From positions 1-64,000 of the forward strand of contig NZ_JANAVZ010000009.1 of NCBI RefSeq assembly GCF_025195095.1: a stretch of 64,000 nucleotides of DNA. The letters are read 5' to 3'. The number at the start of each line of letters is the position of its first letter. Position 1 is the stretch's first letter. The DNA is from Paracoccus maritimus (GTDB lineage: Bacteria > Pseudomonadota > Alphaproteobacteria > Rhodobacterales > Rhodobacteraceae). The position numbers and the translations under genes were made by a program. Under the pieces are notes generated by a model. That model was given only the letters and a program-made list of their open reading frames with translations, was not told where the DNA came from and searched no databases. Of this stretch, positions 27,174-36,339 are shown in pieces.

Positions 27174-27201
27174 CGCGGCGGTGTTGGCCGCCGCGCTTTT
27201 T
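27174..27201 (+). terminator. Terminator of the aldehyde dehydrogenase gene
   Basis: CGCGGCGG (27174-27181) pairs with CCGCCGCG (27188-27195) around TGTTGG, followed by CTTTTTCC. Confidence 0.88.
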
Positions 27202-27285
27202 CCGGCTTTTGGTGGGACGGCTGCGATATGGCCATGATCCTGCCGGTCTGCTAGCGATGTTTCGACACATCAGGGCAGGGGCGTG

Positions 27286-29370
27286 ATGGGGCTTTTCGAA
27301 TGGGTTCGCCGCGCGCACGGCGATCAGGGCAGGCGCGCAATGGTCCGTGCGCTTGAGACGGCGGGGGTCGTGCCGACACCTCTGGGACTTTGCCTTTCGG
27401 GTGCTGATAGCCGGCGGATTTTCGTGATCTCGAACGGCGAACTGGACTGTGCGGACCGGATTGCCCGACAGGCAAGCGACCGCGACCTCGTGGTTCAGTT
27501 CAACGGTTGCCGGCATTTCGACAGCTTCCAGGGTTCGGCGGCCGAACTGATCTATTTTCTGCATGTCCGGCCGGTCGGGGGCCGGATCATCGGCGGCGAC
27601 GTGCTGGCCCGGCGGATCGGCAGGAATGACTTCACACAGGGGCAGCCCGTCGCGATCGCCTGCCACGGCAGCCGCTTCGTCAGCCCCGATGCGATCGCGC
27701 GGGCAAACGACCAACGCCTTCCGCTGCTGGATTACGATGCGCTGATCGCGGAATCGGCCGCTGCGATCCCGGCGCGGATCATCCCGTCGATCGGCTTCAC
27801 CGCCGTTCTTCTGCTTCTGCACATCAACCGGCTTCGCGTCGCCTGCGGACTGCCCGCGCATCAGATCGTGCTGGCGGGCTTTACCGGTGCCTATCCGCAT
27901 GCCGTATTCGTTCGCCACGATTTCGCATTCGAACAAGCCTATTACGAAGGCAGGCGCGATCTGTTCTGCGTGGATCAGGATGCGCAGGTGGTGCCCTATC
28001 GTCCCGCCGATGATCGGGTGCGGTCGAACCTGCGGAACATGATTCCTCAGGGGTTCGACTTCATGCATGCCGACAGATCGTCGCTGATGAACCTGCTTTC
28101 AAAATCGGCGTTCCACGAGGGCGATACCGAATTGTCGGCCGAACTGACCAGATATGCGCTGTGGTTCGAGCCACGTCATGTCGGCAGGAACCTGCGTCTT
28201 CTGCTGGATGCAGAGGTCGCGGCCGAGGATCATCAGGATTATTCCGACGCGCAGGTGCAGGTGATCGTGCCGCAGAAACCGGACGGATACCGGCTGATGC
28301 CCTTGAAAGGGGCAAGCCGGATTCTGGAACCCGTCGATTTCACCGTGGGAATGCGCGCGTTCGACCAGCGTTTCGGTGATCACGGCGCCTATTCCGTGCG
28401 CGGGTCCGACACCATGCGGAGGGTCCTGATCCTGAACCACACGGTCTGGCTGAAGCCCAATGCCCAGCATCTTGGTTGCCGGATCGTGTCCGAGCGGATC
28501 GAGCAGGAACTGACCGTGCGTGGCTTCGAGATCGCCGGATGGGCAAACAGCCTTGAGGGGCTGAACAGGATCCTGTCGTCCGACCCCGACCTGGATTTCG
28601 ATACTGTCGTCATCAACGGCGAAGGCACGCTGCATCACGCAAGGCCGCGGGCGTTCGAGATCCTGATGATGGGGCAGGCCCTGGCACGGCGCGGAAAGGC
28701 CGTGCATCTTGTGAACTCGATCTGGGAAGAAAACCCCGCGCATTTCCTTGAACCCGTTCGGCAGTTCCGGTCCGTGACGGTTCGGGACCGTGCGTCTGCG
28801 GCGGCGCTTGCGCGGGCGGACATCAGGGCCGGCTATGTCCCCGACCTGTCCTGGAGCCATCCTGTGCTGCCAGCCGGGTCCAACGGCGACAGCGCGGGGA
28901 TACGGGTTCAAGACAATGTCCTGCGCGACAGTTGCAGGATCCTTGCTGACGCGGCGCGCAAGACCACCAGCCCGTTCTTCGTGATGGGTCGGCATCTGTT
29001 CGAGATTCAGCAGGAAATCATGTCGGGCGGCGATCCTCTGCGGCTGCCCAAGGTTCTCGAACCGGAGGATTTTCAGGATGCGGGCTTCTGGATCAGCGGC
29101 CGCTATCACGGAACGATCCTTGCGCTGCGTCATCGCCAGCCGGTCGTGGCGCTGGAATCGAACACCGCCAAGCTGCGGCAGCTTGCCGAAGAAATCGACC
29201 TGCCCGACATCCTGATCGGGACACCAGAGGATGGGAATGCGGGCCGCTTCTGGGATCTGGCGCGTCGGCAACTGGACAGCTATCCGGCTGGCTGGATGGC
29301 GCGGGTCGAGGCATTCGAGGATCTTGCCCGGCGCAGTGCCGCCGAGATGTTCGACCGGATTGCCGACTGA
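27286..29370 (+). CDS. Two-domain protein: sialyltransferase-like and polysaccharide pyruvyltransferase-like
   Basis: A protein of about 694 residues. The N-terminal part (about 40-260) has FVISNGELDCADRIARQASD followed by VVQFNGCRHFDSF. This resembles the GT29 sialyltransferase pattern, in which a G-N-G/S segment is followed by D-x-VVRFN; the match is partial. The C-terminal part (about 380-690) is a polysaccharide pyruvyltransferase domain: VVINGEGTLHHARPR, then HLVNSIWEENPAHF, VTVRDRASAAAL, the catalytic-type GFWISGRYHGTILALRHRQP and VALESNTAKLRQLAEEI. It has no signal peptide or membrane helix, so it acts in the cytoplasm, probably on a surface glycan. GTG 27283 is an alternative start. 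Confidence 0.65.
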   Translation: MGLFEWVRRAHGDQGRRAMVRALETAGVVPTPLGLCLSGADSRRIFVISNGELDCADRIARQASDRDLVVQFNGCRHFDSFQGSAAELIYFLHVRPVGGRIIGGDVLARRIGRNDFTQGQPVAIACHGSRFVSPDAIARANDQRLPLLDYDALIAESAAAIPARIIPSIGFTAVLLLLHINRLRVACGLPAHQIVLAGFTGAYPHAVFVRHDFAFEQAYYEGRRDLFCVDQDAQVVPYRPADDRVRSNLRNMIPQGFDFMHADRSSLMNLLSKSAFHEGDTELSAELTRYALWFEPRHVGRNLRLLLDAEVAAEDHQDYSDAQVQVIVPQKPDGYRLMPLKGASRILEPVDFTVGMRAFDQRFGDHGAYSVRGSDTMRRVLILNHTVWLKPNAQHLGCRIVSERIEQELTVRGFEIAGWANSLEGLNRILSSDPDLDFDTVVINGEGTLHHARPRAFEILMMGQALARRGKAVHLVNSIWEENPAHFLEPVRQFRSVTVRDRASAAALARADIRAGYVPDLSWSHPVLPAGSNGDSAGIRVQDNVLRDSCRILADAARKTTSPFFVMGRHLFEIQQEIMSGGDPLRLPKVLEPEDFQDAGFWISGRYHGTILALRHRQPVVALESNTAKLRQLAEEIDLPDILIGTPEDGNAGRFWDLARRQLDSYPAGWMARVEAFEDLARRSAAEMFDRIAD

Positions 29371-29377
29371 TCCCCGC

Positions 29378-30079
29378 TCATCCTGTTTCGGCCAGAAAGA
29401 TGTAGCCCGCGCCGTAGATCGTCTTGATCAGGCGCGGGTTCTTCGGGTCTTCGCCCAGCTTGGTGCGCAGCCGCGAGATCCGCACATCCATCGCGCGATC
29501 GAAGCTGTCGCCCGCCGCTCCGCCAAGGGTTTCCAGCATCTGGCTGCGGGTGATTAGCCGGCGGGGATTGTCGGTGAACATCCTCAGAACCTCGGCCTCG
29601 GCATGGCTGAGCGGGGTTTCGCGCCCGTCGGGCGCGATCAGCAGGTAGCGGTCGAAATCCGCCGTCCAGCCCGCAAACCGCACCGTGCTGCTGCTGCCGC
29701 GCGGGGTCTGTGCGGGGCGGCGCAGGCGGGCGCGGATGCGCGCCACGACCTCGGCCGGCTCGAACGGCTTGATGATGTAGTCATCTGCGCCCAGTTCCAG
29801 CCCGGTTACCCGATCCTGCACCTGGGCACGTCCCGAGATGATGATGATCGCCGCACCCGATTCGGTGGCCAGCCGGTGGACCAGCGCCAGCCCATCGCGG
29901 TCGGGCAGGCCAAGGTCGATCAGGCAGGCATCGGGGGTGATGCGGCGCAGTGCGGCCTCGAATTCGGTGGCGCGGGCAAAGCTTTGGGTGCGGAAACCGG
30001 CATCTTCCAGCGCCGCCGACAGAAGCCTGCGAATCTCGGGCTCGTCATCCAGAATGGCGATCAGCGGGGTGTCGGTCAT
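29378..30079 (-). CDS. OmpR-type response regulator
   Basis: A 233-residue two-domain regulator. The receiver domain (1-120) has acidic residues DDEP near 11-14, phospho-acceptor Asp55 in CLIDLGLPDRDG and Lys in YIIKPFEP. The winged-helix DNA-binding domain (about 135-230) ends in RTKLGEDPKNPRLIKTIYGA and GYIFLA, the classical OmpR/PhoB ending. Its start overlaps the stop of the sensor kinase gene (ATGA), so both are made together. It ends 7 bases from the convergent sialyltransferase-like gene. Confidence 0.93.
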   Translation of the reverse strand: MTDTPLIAILDDEPEIRRLLSAALEDAGFRTQSFARATEFEAALRRITPDACLIDLGLPDRDGLALVHRLATESGAAIIIISGRAQVQDRVTGLELGADDYIIKPFEPAEVVARIRARLRRPAQTPRGSSSTVRFAGWTADFDRYLLIAPDGRETPLSHAEAEVLRMFTDNPRRLITRSQMLETLGGAAGDSFDRAMDVRISRLRTKLGEDPKNPRLIKTIYGAGYIFLAETG

Positions 30080-31941
30080 GCGGGCATCCTTGCATCTGCC
30101 AGCGCCGTAGCAAGCCGGGCGGGCGTGAAGGGTTTGGTCAGCACCGGCACGGTGGCACCGGCGCGAAGCGGGTCCGTGGCGGGCAGCGAGGTCATCAGCA
30201 CGACCGGCAGACCCGAAACCAGATCAAGGCCCAGCCCGTCGCCAAGCTGGATGTCCGACAGGATCATCGTCAGGCCGGGCAGGTCGGTCATGCTGCGCGC
30301 TTCGTCAAGGCTGGCGGCTTCCAGCACGGCGTGGCCCAGCCCTGTCAGCATCTCGCGGATATCGGCGCGAATCGTGTCGTCATCCTCGACCAGCAGCACC
30401 ATCTGGCGCGCGACAGGGCGCAGCGGCAGGCGCAGCGTGACACGCGCGCCGCTGTCGGTGTTGTCCAGCCGCATCGTGCCGCCGACCAGCTTTGTCTGGT
30501 CATAGACCATCGACAGGCCAAGCCCCGAACCCTGGCCCTTCTTGGTCGAGAAGAACGGCTCGGTCGCGCGGGTCAGCGCCTCGTCCGAGAAGCCCGGCCC
30601 GGTGTCGGTGACACCCAGTTCGATCCATTCGCCACTGACGCGGGCGGTCAGGGTGATGCAGCCCGGCCCGTTGATCGCCGCGTTGGCGTTCAGGATCAGG
30701 TTCAGCAGCGAATCCTGCAGCGCGCCGGGGTCCAGCAGCACCTGGTCCTTGGGCAGGTCCAGACGCAGGATCAAGGTGGTGCCCTTGGTCAGCGAGGGGC
30801 GCGCCAGCGTGCCAAGATCGCGCAGCAGCGCGGGAAGATCGACGGGCTGCAGCGACAATTCGCGCTGGCCGCTGATTTTGGCCAGCCGGTCCAGCAAGGT
30901 CGCGCCACGCCGGGCGGCGGCCAGCGTCGCCTGCACGTCCTGCGCGGCGGCGGCGGGCAGGTTCAGCGCCGCCAGCCGGCCCTGCAGCCCCAGGATGATG
31001 GTAAGAAGATTGCCGAAATCATGCGCCATCCCCGAGGTCAGCTGCGCGGCCAGACTGCGCTTGCCGGCATGGGCCAGCGCCTCGCGGGCCTGCACCTCGG
31101 CGCTGACATCGGTCGACAGGATATAGACGCCTTGCCCCGCCCTGTCGGGGGTCAACGCGATGCGGATGCGGCGGCCCGAGGTCGGGTGCGTGATCTCGAA
31201 CACCTGCGGATCACCGGCCAGCGCCTTGTCCAGCCAAGGCTGCAACGTGGCGAACGTCTCCGTTCCCAGCGCGTCCCTGACGGTCTGACCGACGATCTCG
31301 CCCGCCGCACCGGGAAAGATCGACGGGAGGCGGCGGTTCGAGAAGGTGTAGCGGTAATCTGCATCGACATGCGCGATGTGGGCCGGAACCATTTCCGTCA
31401 CCTGACGGGTCCGCGCCTCGGTCCGGGTCAGGACACGCTGCGCCTCTTGCAGGGCGGCGTTGGTGGCGGCCAGTTCGCGGTTGGCAGCGGCCAGGCGTTC
31501 GGCGTGATCCAGAACCTGTTCGCTAAGTTCCTCGGACCGGGCGCGCAGCAATGCTTCCTGCCGCTTCATGTCGGTGATGTCAGTATAGACCGTCACCCAG
31601 CCGCCCTGCGACAACGGCGCGCCCTCGACCGCGACCCAGCGGCCATTCGCGCGCATCCGTTCGAAATAATGCGGCTGAAAGGTCCGGGCCTGTTCCACGC
31701 GGAACGCCACGGCGGCGTCCGGATCGTCCTGTGGGCCGTATTCGCCGCGTTCGACCAGAAAACGGATCGTATCCTCGAAGCTGGTGCCGGGGCGGGTCAG
31801 CGGTTCGGGCAGGTCGAACATGGCCTGATACTGATCATTGGCGACGGCCAGCCTCAGATCGGCGTCGAAGATCGACAGCGCCTGACCGATCAGGTTCAGC
31901 CCGGACCGGGTCAGATCGGCGCGCAGCCGTTCCGATGTCAT
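30076..31941 (-). CDS. Hybrid sensor histidine kinase with PAS domains
   Basis: A 621-residue soluble kinase with no membrane helix. Order: PAS domain (about 12-125), coiled coil rich in Glu/Ala/Arg (about 128-180), second PAS domain (about 183-285), HisKA with phospho-acceptor His307 in GMAHDFGNLLTI, HATPase with N-box NLILNANAAI, GVTDTGPGFS and GSGLGLSMVYDQ, and a C-terminal receiver (about 500-615) with Asp in LSDIQLGDG. It likely senses a cytoplasmic signal and passes phosphate to the overlapping OmpR-type regulator. It is divergent from the acyl-CoA ligase/ABC operon, which is its most likely target. Confidence 0.9.
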   Translation of the reverse strand: MTSERLRADLTRSGLNLIGQALSIFDADLRLAVANDQYQAMFDLPEPLTRPGTSFEDTIRFLVERGEYGPQDDPDAAVAFRVEQARTFQPHYFERMRANGRWVAVEGAPLSQGGWVTVYTDITDMKRQEALLRARSEELSEQVLDHAERLAAANRELAATNAALQEAQRVLTRTEARTRQVTEMVPAHIAHVDADYRYTFSNRRLPSIFPGAAGEIVGQTVRDALGTETFATLQPWLDKALAGDPQVFEITHPTSGRRIRIALTPDRAGQGVYILSTDVSAEVQAREALAHAGKRSLAAQLTSGMAHDFGNLLTIILGLQGRLAALNLPAAAAQDVQATLAAARRGATLLDRLAKISGQRELSLQPVDLPALLRDLGTLARPSLTKGTTLILRLDLPKDQVLLDPGALQDSLLNLILNANAAINGPGCITLTARVSGEWIELGVTDTGPGFSDEALTRATEPFFSTKKGQGSGLGLSMVYDQTKLVGGTMRLDNTDSGARVTLRLPLRPVARQMVLLVEDDDTIRADIREMLTGLGHAVLEAASLDEARSMTDLPGLTMILSDIQLGDGLGLDLVSGLPVVLMTSLPATDPLRAGATVPVLTKPFTPARLATALADARMPA

Positions 31942-32166
31942 CGATGCCGTCCGCTGGTTTCAGGGCGCTGCCCCATGCTTTCGCGTGTCACGTCGGATCC
32001 TCCCCTGCGCAGCGATAGCACTGCGGCGCGATCCGCAAAAGCGCCGTAACATTTCGTTGGATTTCCGAAAAACTGCGGCAATGATTGGCGGCAACAGTGG
32101 GCGCGTCCGGGGCACGGAGGAGGTGTCCGGGACAACGCGGCAAGAGACCGCGACAAGGGAGGAAAC

Positions 32167-34143
32167 ATGACGGACCCGCAGGCGCCGACCGGCGAATTGC
32201 ATTCGATTCCTGCGCTGCTGGCGCGGAACGTGGGCCGTTTCGGCAATCGGCCGGCCTATCGCGAAAAGGAATTCGGCATCTGGCAAAGCTGGACCTGGGC
32301 CGAGGCAGCCGATGAGATCCGCGCCCTGGCGCTGGGGCTGCTTGTCCTGGGCCTGAAGCCGGGTGACTATGTGGCGATCATCGGGCGCAACCGGCCCGCC
32401 CATTACTGGGGCATGATCGCGGCACAGATGTGCGGGGCCATTCCGGTGCCGCTGTATCAGGACGCCGTCGCCGAAGAGATGGCCTATGTGATGGATCATT
32501 GCGGCGCGCGCTTTGTTCTGTGCGGCGATCAGGAACAGGTCGACAAGGTGCTTGAGGTCGAAGAGACCGTGACCGGCATCGAACAGATCATCTACACCGA
32601 CAAGCGCGGGATGCGGAAATACGACCATGCGCGCATGAACGCGCTGTCCGATGTGCAGGACGAAGGTCGGGCTGCGGCGCAGCGTCTGGGCGCCGAATTG
32701 GACGCACGGATCGCGGCGCTGGATTACGACAGCACCTGCGTGATGCTGTATACCAGCGGAACCACCGGCAAGCCCAAGGGCGTGGTGCTGTCGAACCGCA
32801 ATATCATCGAGACCTCGAAGAACAGCGCCCAGTTCGATCATCTGAGCCAGCGCGAAGAAATCGTCGCCTATCTGCCGATGGCCTGGGTGGGCGATTTCAT
32901 CTTTTCGGTCGGGCAGGCGCTGTGGGCGGGGTTCACGGTGAACTGCCCCGAAGGCGCGCATACGATGATGACCGACATGCGCGAGATCGGGCCGACCTAT
33001 TTCTTCGCGCCGCCGCGCGTTTTCGAGAACCAGCTGACTACGGTGATGATCCGCATGGAGGATGCCGGACGCGTCAAACGCTGGCTGTTCCGGCATTTCA
33101 TGGACGTCGCGCGCCGCGTTGGTCCGGCGCTGCTGGACGGCAAGCAGGTCGGGACAGGCGACAGGCTGTCCTATGCGTTGGGCAATCTGTTCGTCTATGG
33201 TCCGCTGAAGAATACCCTGGGCCTGTCGCGCGTTCGGGTCGGCTACACAGCGGGCGAAGCGATCGGACCCGAGATCTTCGATTTCTATCGCAGCCTGGGC
33301 ATCAACCTGAAGCAGCTTTATGGCCAGACCGAGGCATCGGTCTTCATCACCCAGCAGCCAGACGGGCAGGTGCGGTCCGACACGGTCGGGGTGCCCAGCC
33401 CGGGCGTCGAGGTCAGGATCGCCGAGAATGGCGAAGTCTTCTATCGCAGCCCCGGCACCTTCGTCGAATACTACAAGAATGCCGACAGCACCGCCTCGAC
33501 CAAGGACGCGCAGGGCTGGGTGGCGACCGGCGATGCGGGGTTCTTCGAGGATGCGACCGGGCACCTGCGGATCATCGACCGCGCCAAGGATGTCGGGAAG
33601 ATGGCCGACGGCAACATGTTCGCGCCCAAATATGTCGAGAACAAGCTGAAGTTCTATCCCAACATCCTGGAAGCGGTCGTGATCGGCAATGGTCGCGATT
33701 ACTGCACGGCGATGATCAATATCGACCTGAACGCGGTCGGCAACTGGGCCGAGCGCAACAATATCGCCTATGCCAGCTATCAGGAACTGGCCGGACATCC
33801 GCAGGTCTATGCGACGATCAGGGAGCATGTGGAGGCGGTGAACAGATCCGTCGCCGAGGATCCGATGCTGTCGGGCTGCCAGGTCCACCGGTTCCTGGTG
33901 CTGCACAAGGAACTGGACCCCGACGACGGCGAAATGACGCGGACGCGCAAGGTCCGCCGCGCGGTCATCAACGACAAGTTCGCCGATCTTGTCGCCGCGC
34001 TCTATGACGGGTCGGACAGCATCTATACCGAAACCGAGGTCACCTACGAGGATGGCCGCAAGGGCAAGATCACCGCGACGCTGAAGATCGAGGATGCGCA
34101 GGTCTTCGGCGATGCGCAGGGGCAGAAGGTGGCGGCGGAATGA
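32167..34143 (+). CDS. AMP-binding acyl-CoA synthetase (long-chain type)
   Basis: A 658-residue adenylate-forming ligase, first gene of the operon, behind AGGGAGG. It activates a carboxylic acid with ATP and joins it to CoA. Motifs: phosphate loop YTSGTTGKPKG at 194-204, the LYGQTEASVF segment, WVATGDAGFF and the C-terminal hinge IIDRAKDVGK followed by MADGNMFAPKYVE. The long linker after TGDxG and the FAPKYVENKL motif match long-chain or very-long-chain type synthetases. The rest of the operon is an ABC importer, so the substrate is probably an imported carboxylate. It overlaps the next gene by 4 bases. Confidence 0.85.
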   Translation: MTDPQAPTGELHSIPALLARNVGRFGNRPAYREKEFGIWQSWTWAEAADEIRALALGLLVLGLKPGDYVAIIGRNRPAHYWGMIAAQMCGAIPVPLYQDAVAEEMAYVMDHCGARFVLCGDQEQVDKVLEVEETVTGIEQIIYTDKRGMRKYDHARMNALSDVQDEGRAAAQRLGAELDARIAALDYDSTCVMLYTSGTTGKPKGVVLSNRNIIETSKNSAQFDHLSQREEIVAYLPMAWVGDFIFSVGQALWAGFTVNCPEGAHTMMTDMREIGPTYFFAPPRVFENQLTTVMIRMEDAGRVKRWLFRHFMDVARRVGPALLDGKQVGTGDRLSYALGNLFVYGPLKNTLGLSRVRVGYTAGEAIGPEIFDFYRSLGINLKQLYGQTEASVFITQQPDGQVRSDTVGVPSPGVEVRIAENGEVFYRSPGTFVEYYKNADSTASTKDAQGWVATGDAGFFEDATGHLRIIDRAKDVGKMADGNMFAPKYVENKLKFYPNILEAVVIGNGRDYCTAMINIDLNAVGNWAERNNIAYASYQELAGHPQVYATIREHVEAVNRSVAEDPMLSGCQVHRFLVLHKELDPDDGEMTRTRKVRRAVINDKFADLVAALYDGSDSIYTETEVTYEDGRKGKITATLKIEDAQVFGDAQGQKVAAE

Positions 34144-34400
34144 ACAGGGCGGTGATCACCTACAAACCCAGCTATGTCAGCGGCGGCCTGATCGCGCTGG
34201 CGGGTCTGGTCCTGGCCTGGTTGCTGCCGGGCTTCCTTCCGGCCTGGATGAGCGATCTTGTCGCCGGCGCGCTGACCGGCGGCTTCGGCGTGGCCGCCGC
34301 CAGCCGGCTGTGGCCGGGACTGCCGCTGAAACAGATGATCCAGTACGGCCCTGCCGTGGCGCTTTACGGCGTCATCATCGGCCTTATCGCGGGGAGCTGA
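34140..34400 (+). CDS. Small membrane protein in the acyl-CoA ligase/ABC operon
   Basis: An 86-residue hydrophobic protein with two or three helices: LIALAGLVLAWLLPGFLP, a glycine-rich segment ALTGGFGVAAASRLW, and AVALYGVIIGLIAGS at the end. No known motif. It starts inside the stop of the ligase gene (ATGA) and ends 4 bases before the ATPase gene, so it is a real operon member. It could stabilise the importer or be a regulatory subunit, but no role is known. Confidence 0.65.
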   Translation: MNRAVITYKPSYVSGGLIALAGLVLAWLLPGFLPAWMSDLVAGALTGGFGVAAASRLWPGLPLKQMIQYGPAVALYGVIIGLIAGS

Positions 34401-34404
34401 GCCG

Positions 34405-35223
34405 ATGTTGGACAAGACCGAAGGCTACAGCACCGCCGATGGCCGCCAGATCGGTGGCGTGCTGATGGAAATGAAGAACATCACGCTGCGCTTTGGCGGT
34501 GTGGTCGCGATCAAGGATATCAGCTTCGACATCCGGCAGGGCGAGATCCGCGCGATCATCGGCCCGAACGGCGCCGGCAAGTCGTCGATGCTGAACGTGA
34601 TCTCGGGCTTTTATCATCCGCAAGAGGGCGAGGTCTGGTTCAAGGGCTATCGCCGTGGGCCGATGAAACCCTATGAGGTTGCGCGGCTTGGCATTGCGCG
34701 CACCTTCCAGAACATCGCGCTGTTTGACGGAATGAGCGTGCTGGACAACATCATGACCGGCCGCCTGAACCGGATGAAATCGGGGCTTCTCAGCCAGGCG
34801 CTGTGGTGGGGCGCCGCCGAGCGCGAGGAAAACGAGAACCGCGAGCAGGTCGAGAAGATCATCGACTTTCTGGAAATCCAGAACATTCGCAAGACGCCGG
34901 TCGGGCGTTTGCCCTATGGCCTGAAGAAGCGGGTAGAACTTGCGCGCGCGCTGGCCGCCGAGCCGCAGATCCTTCTGTTGGACGAGCCGATGGCCGGCAT
35001 GAATGTCGAGGAGAAAGAGGACATGTCCCGCTTCATCCTGGACGTGAACGACGAATTCGGCACCACCATCGCGCTGATCGAACACGACATGGGCGTGGTC
35101 ATGGACCTGTCCGACAGGGTGGTGGTGATGGATTACGGCCGAAAGATCGGTGACGGCAACCCGGACGAGGTGCGGCGCAATCAGGACGTGATCGACGCCT
35201 ATCTGGGGGTGGCACATGACTGA
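34405..35223 (+). CDS. Branched-chain-type ABC importer ATPase (LivG type)
   Basis: A 272-residue ATPase. Walker A GPNGAGKSS near 54-62, the LivG hallmark IARTFQNIALFDGMSVLDNI, signature PYGLKKRVELARAL (replacing LSGGQ, as usual in LivG) and Walker B ILLLDEPMAGMN, followed by LIEHDMGVVM. It powers uptake with the LivF-type partner of the same operon. The 20-residue N-terminal leader before the domain is longer than in many LivG proteins. ATG 34405 has GGGGAGC upstream and is preferred. The gene lies 4 bases after the small membrane protein gene. Confidence 0.9.
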   Translation: MLDKTEGYSTADGRQIGGVLMEMKNITLRFGGVVAIKDISFDIRQGEIRAIIGPNGAGKSSMLNVISGFYHPQEGEVWFKGYRRGPMKPYEVARLGIARTFQNIALFDGMSVLDNIMTGRLNRMKSGLLSQALWWGAAEREENENREQVEKIIDFLEIQNIRKTPVGRLPYGLKKRVELARALAAEPQILLLDEPMAGMNVEEKEDMSRFILDVNDEFGTTIALIEHDMGVVMDLSDRVVVMDYGRKIGDGNPDEVRRNQDVIDAYLGVAHD

Positions 35224-35244
35224 CGACACCAAGCGAGGGACCGA

Positions 35245-36231
35245 ATGATGGACCAGTTCTTCTTTGCCGCCGAGGTGCTGGCGAACGGGCTGATGACAGG
35301 GGTCATGTATGCGCTGGTGGCCCTTGGCTTCGTGCTGATCTTCAAGGCGTCGGGCGTGTTCAACTATGCGCAGGGTGTTCTGGCACTGTTTGCGGCGCTG
35401 ACGCTGGTCGGTATCCAGCAGGGGCAGATCCCCTTTGCGCATCTGATCAACGCGGCCTTCGGCACAAGTCTGCATCATTTCGGCTGGACGGTGCCTGCGG
35501 TGCTGGCCATCGCGCTGACCGCCGGGGTGATGGTGGCTCTGGCCTTCCTGATCGAAAAGCTGGTTCTGCAGCATTTGGTCGGACAGGAACCGATCATCCT
35601 GTTCATGGCCACGATCGGGCTGGCCTATTTCTTGGAAGGCCTGGGCGACGTGATGTGGGGCGCGGACATCAAGACGCTGGATGTCGGGCTGCCGCAAGGC
35701 ATCTCGGACAGCATTGAGGGCGCGACGGCCGAGTGGTTCGGCTATGGTTTCTTCATCGACCGGCTGGATATCTGGGCCACCGTGATCGCGGCGTTGCTGG
35801 TCGCGGCGCTGGTCGCGTTCGCGCAATACACCAAGCAAGGCCGGGCGATGCGGGCCGTGGCCGACGATCACCAGGCGGCGCTGTCGGTGGGCATCAGCCT
35901 GCGCTTCATCTGGGTGATGGTCTGGTCGATCGCGGGCTTCGTCGCGCTGGTCGCGGGCATCATGTGGGGCACCAAGTCGGGCGTGCAGTTCAGCCTGTCG
36001 CTGATCGCGCTGAAGGCGCTGCCGGTGCTGATGCTGGGTGGCTTCACCTCGATCCCCGGTGCCATCGTCGGTGGGCTGATCATCGGCGTGGGCGAAAAGC
36101 TGTTCGAATTCTTCATCGGTCCGATGGTCGGCGGCGCGACCGAGAACTGGTTCGCCTATGTGCTGGCGCTGATCTTCCTCGTCTTCCGGCCACAGGGCCT
36201 GTTCGGCGAACGCATCATCGAGAGGGTCTGA
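35245..36231 (+). CDS. Branched-chain-type ABC importer permease (LivH type)
   Basis: A 328-residue inner-membrane protein with about eight hydrophobic helices. The LivH features are visible: VLANGLMTGVMYALVALGFV at the start, SGVFNYAQGVLAL, the cytoplasmic loop QYTKQGRAMRAVADDHQAA and the C-terminal LVFRPQGLFGERIIERV. It forms the membrane channel with the LivM-type partner. It starts 21 bases after the ATPase gene. A 108-base gap before the next permease gene contains a 39-codon frame without known features (36234-36353) that overlaps the next start. Confidence 0.9.
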   Translation: MMDQFFFAAEVLANGLMTGVMYALVALGFVLIFKASGVFNYAQGVLALFAALTLVGIQQGQIPFAHLINAAFGTSLHHFGWTVPAVLAIALTAGVMVALAFLIEKLVLQHLVGQEPIILFMATIGLAYFLEGLGDVMWGADIKTLDVGLPQGISDSIEGATAEWFGYGFFIDRLDIWATVIAALLVAALVAFAQYTKQGRAMRAVADDHQAALSVGISLRFIWVMVWSIAGFVALVAGIMWGTKSGVQFSLSLIALKALPVLMLGGFTSIPGAIVGGLIIGVGEKLFEFFIGPMVGGATENWFAYVLALIFLVFRPQGLFGERIIERV

Positions 36232-36339
36232 AGATGGCGCGCGAGGCTGATGGAAGAACCGGTATTTGGACAACGACGAAGCCGACAGCTTCTTCGCATG
36301 AATACACCAATGACATGACGGATGTGGCGGGAGGCTTCG

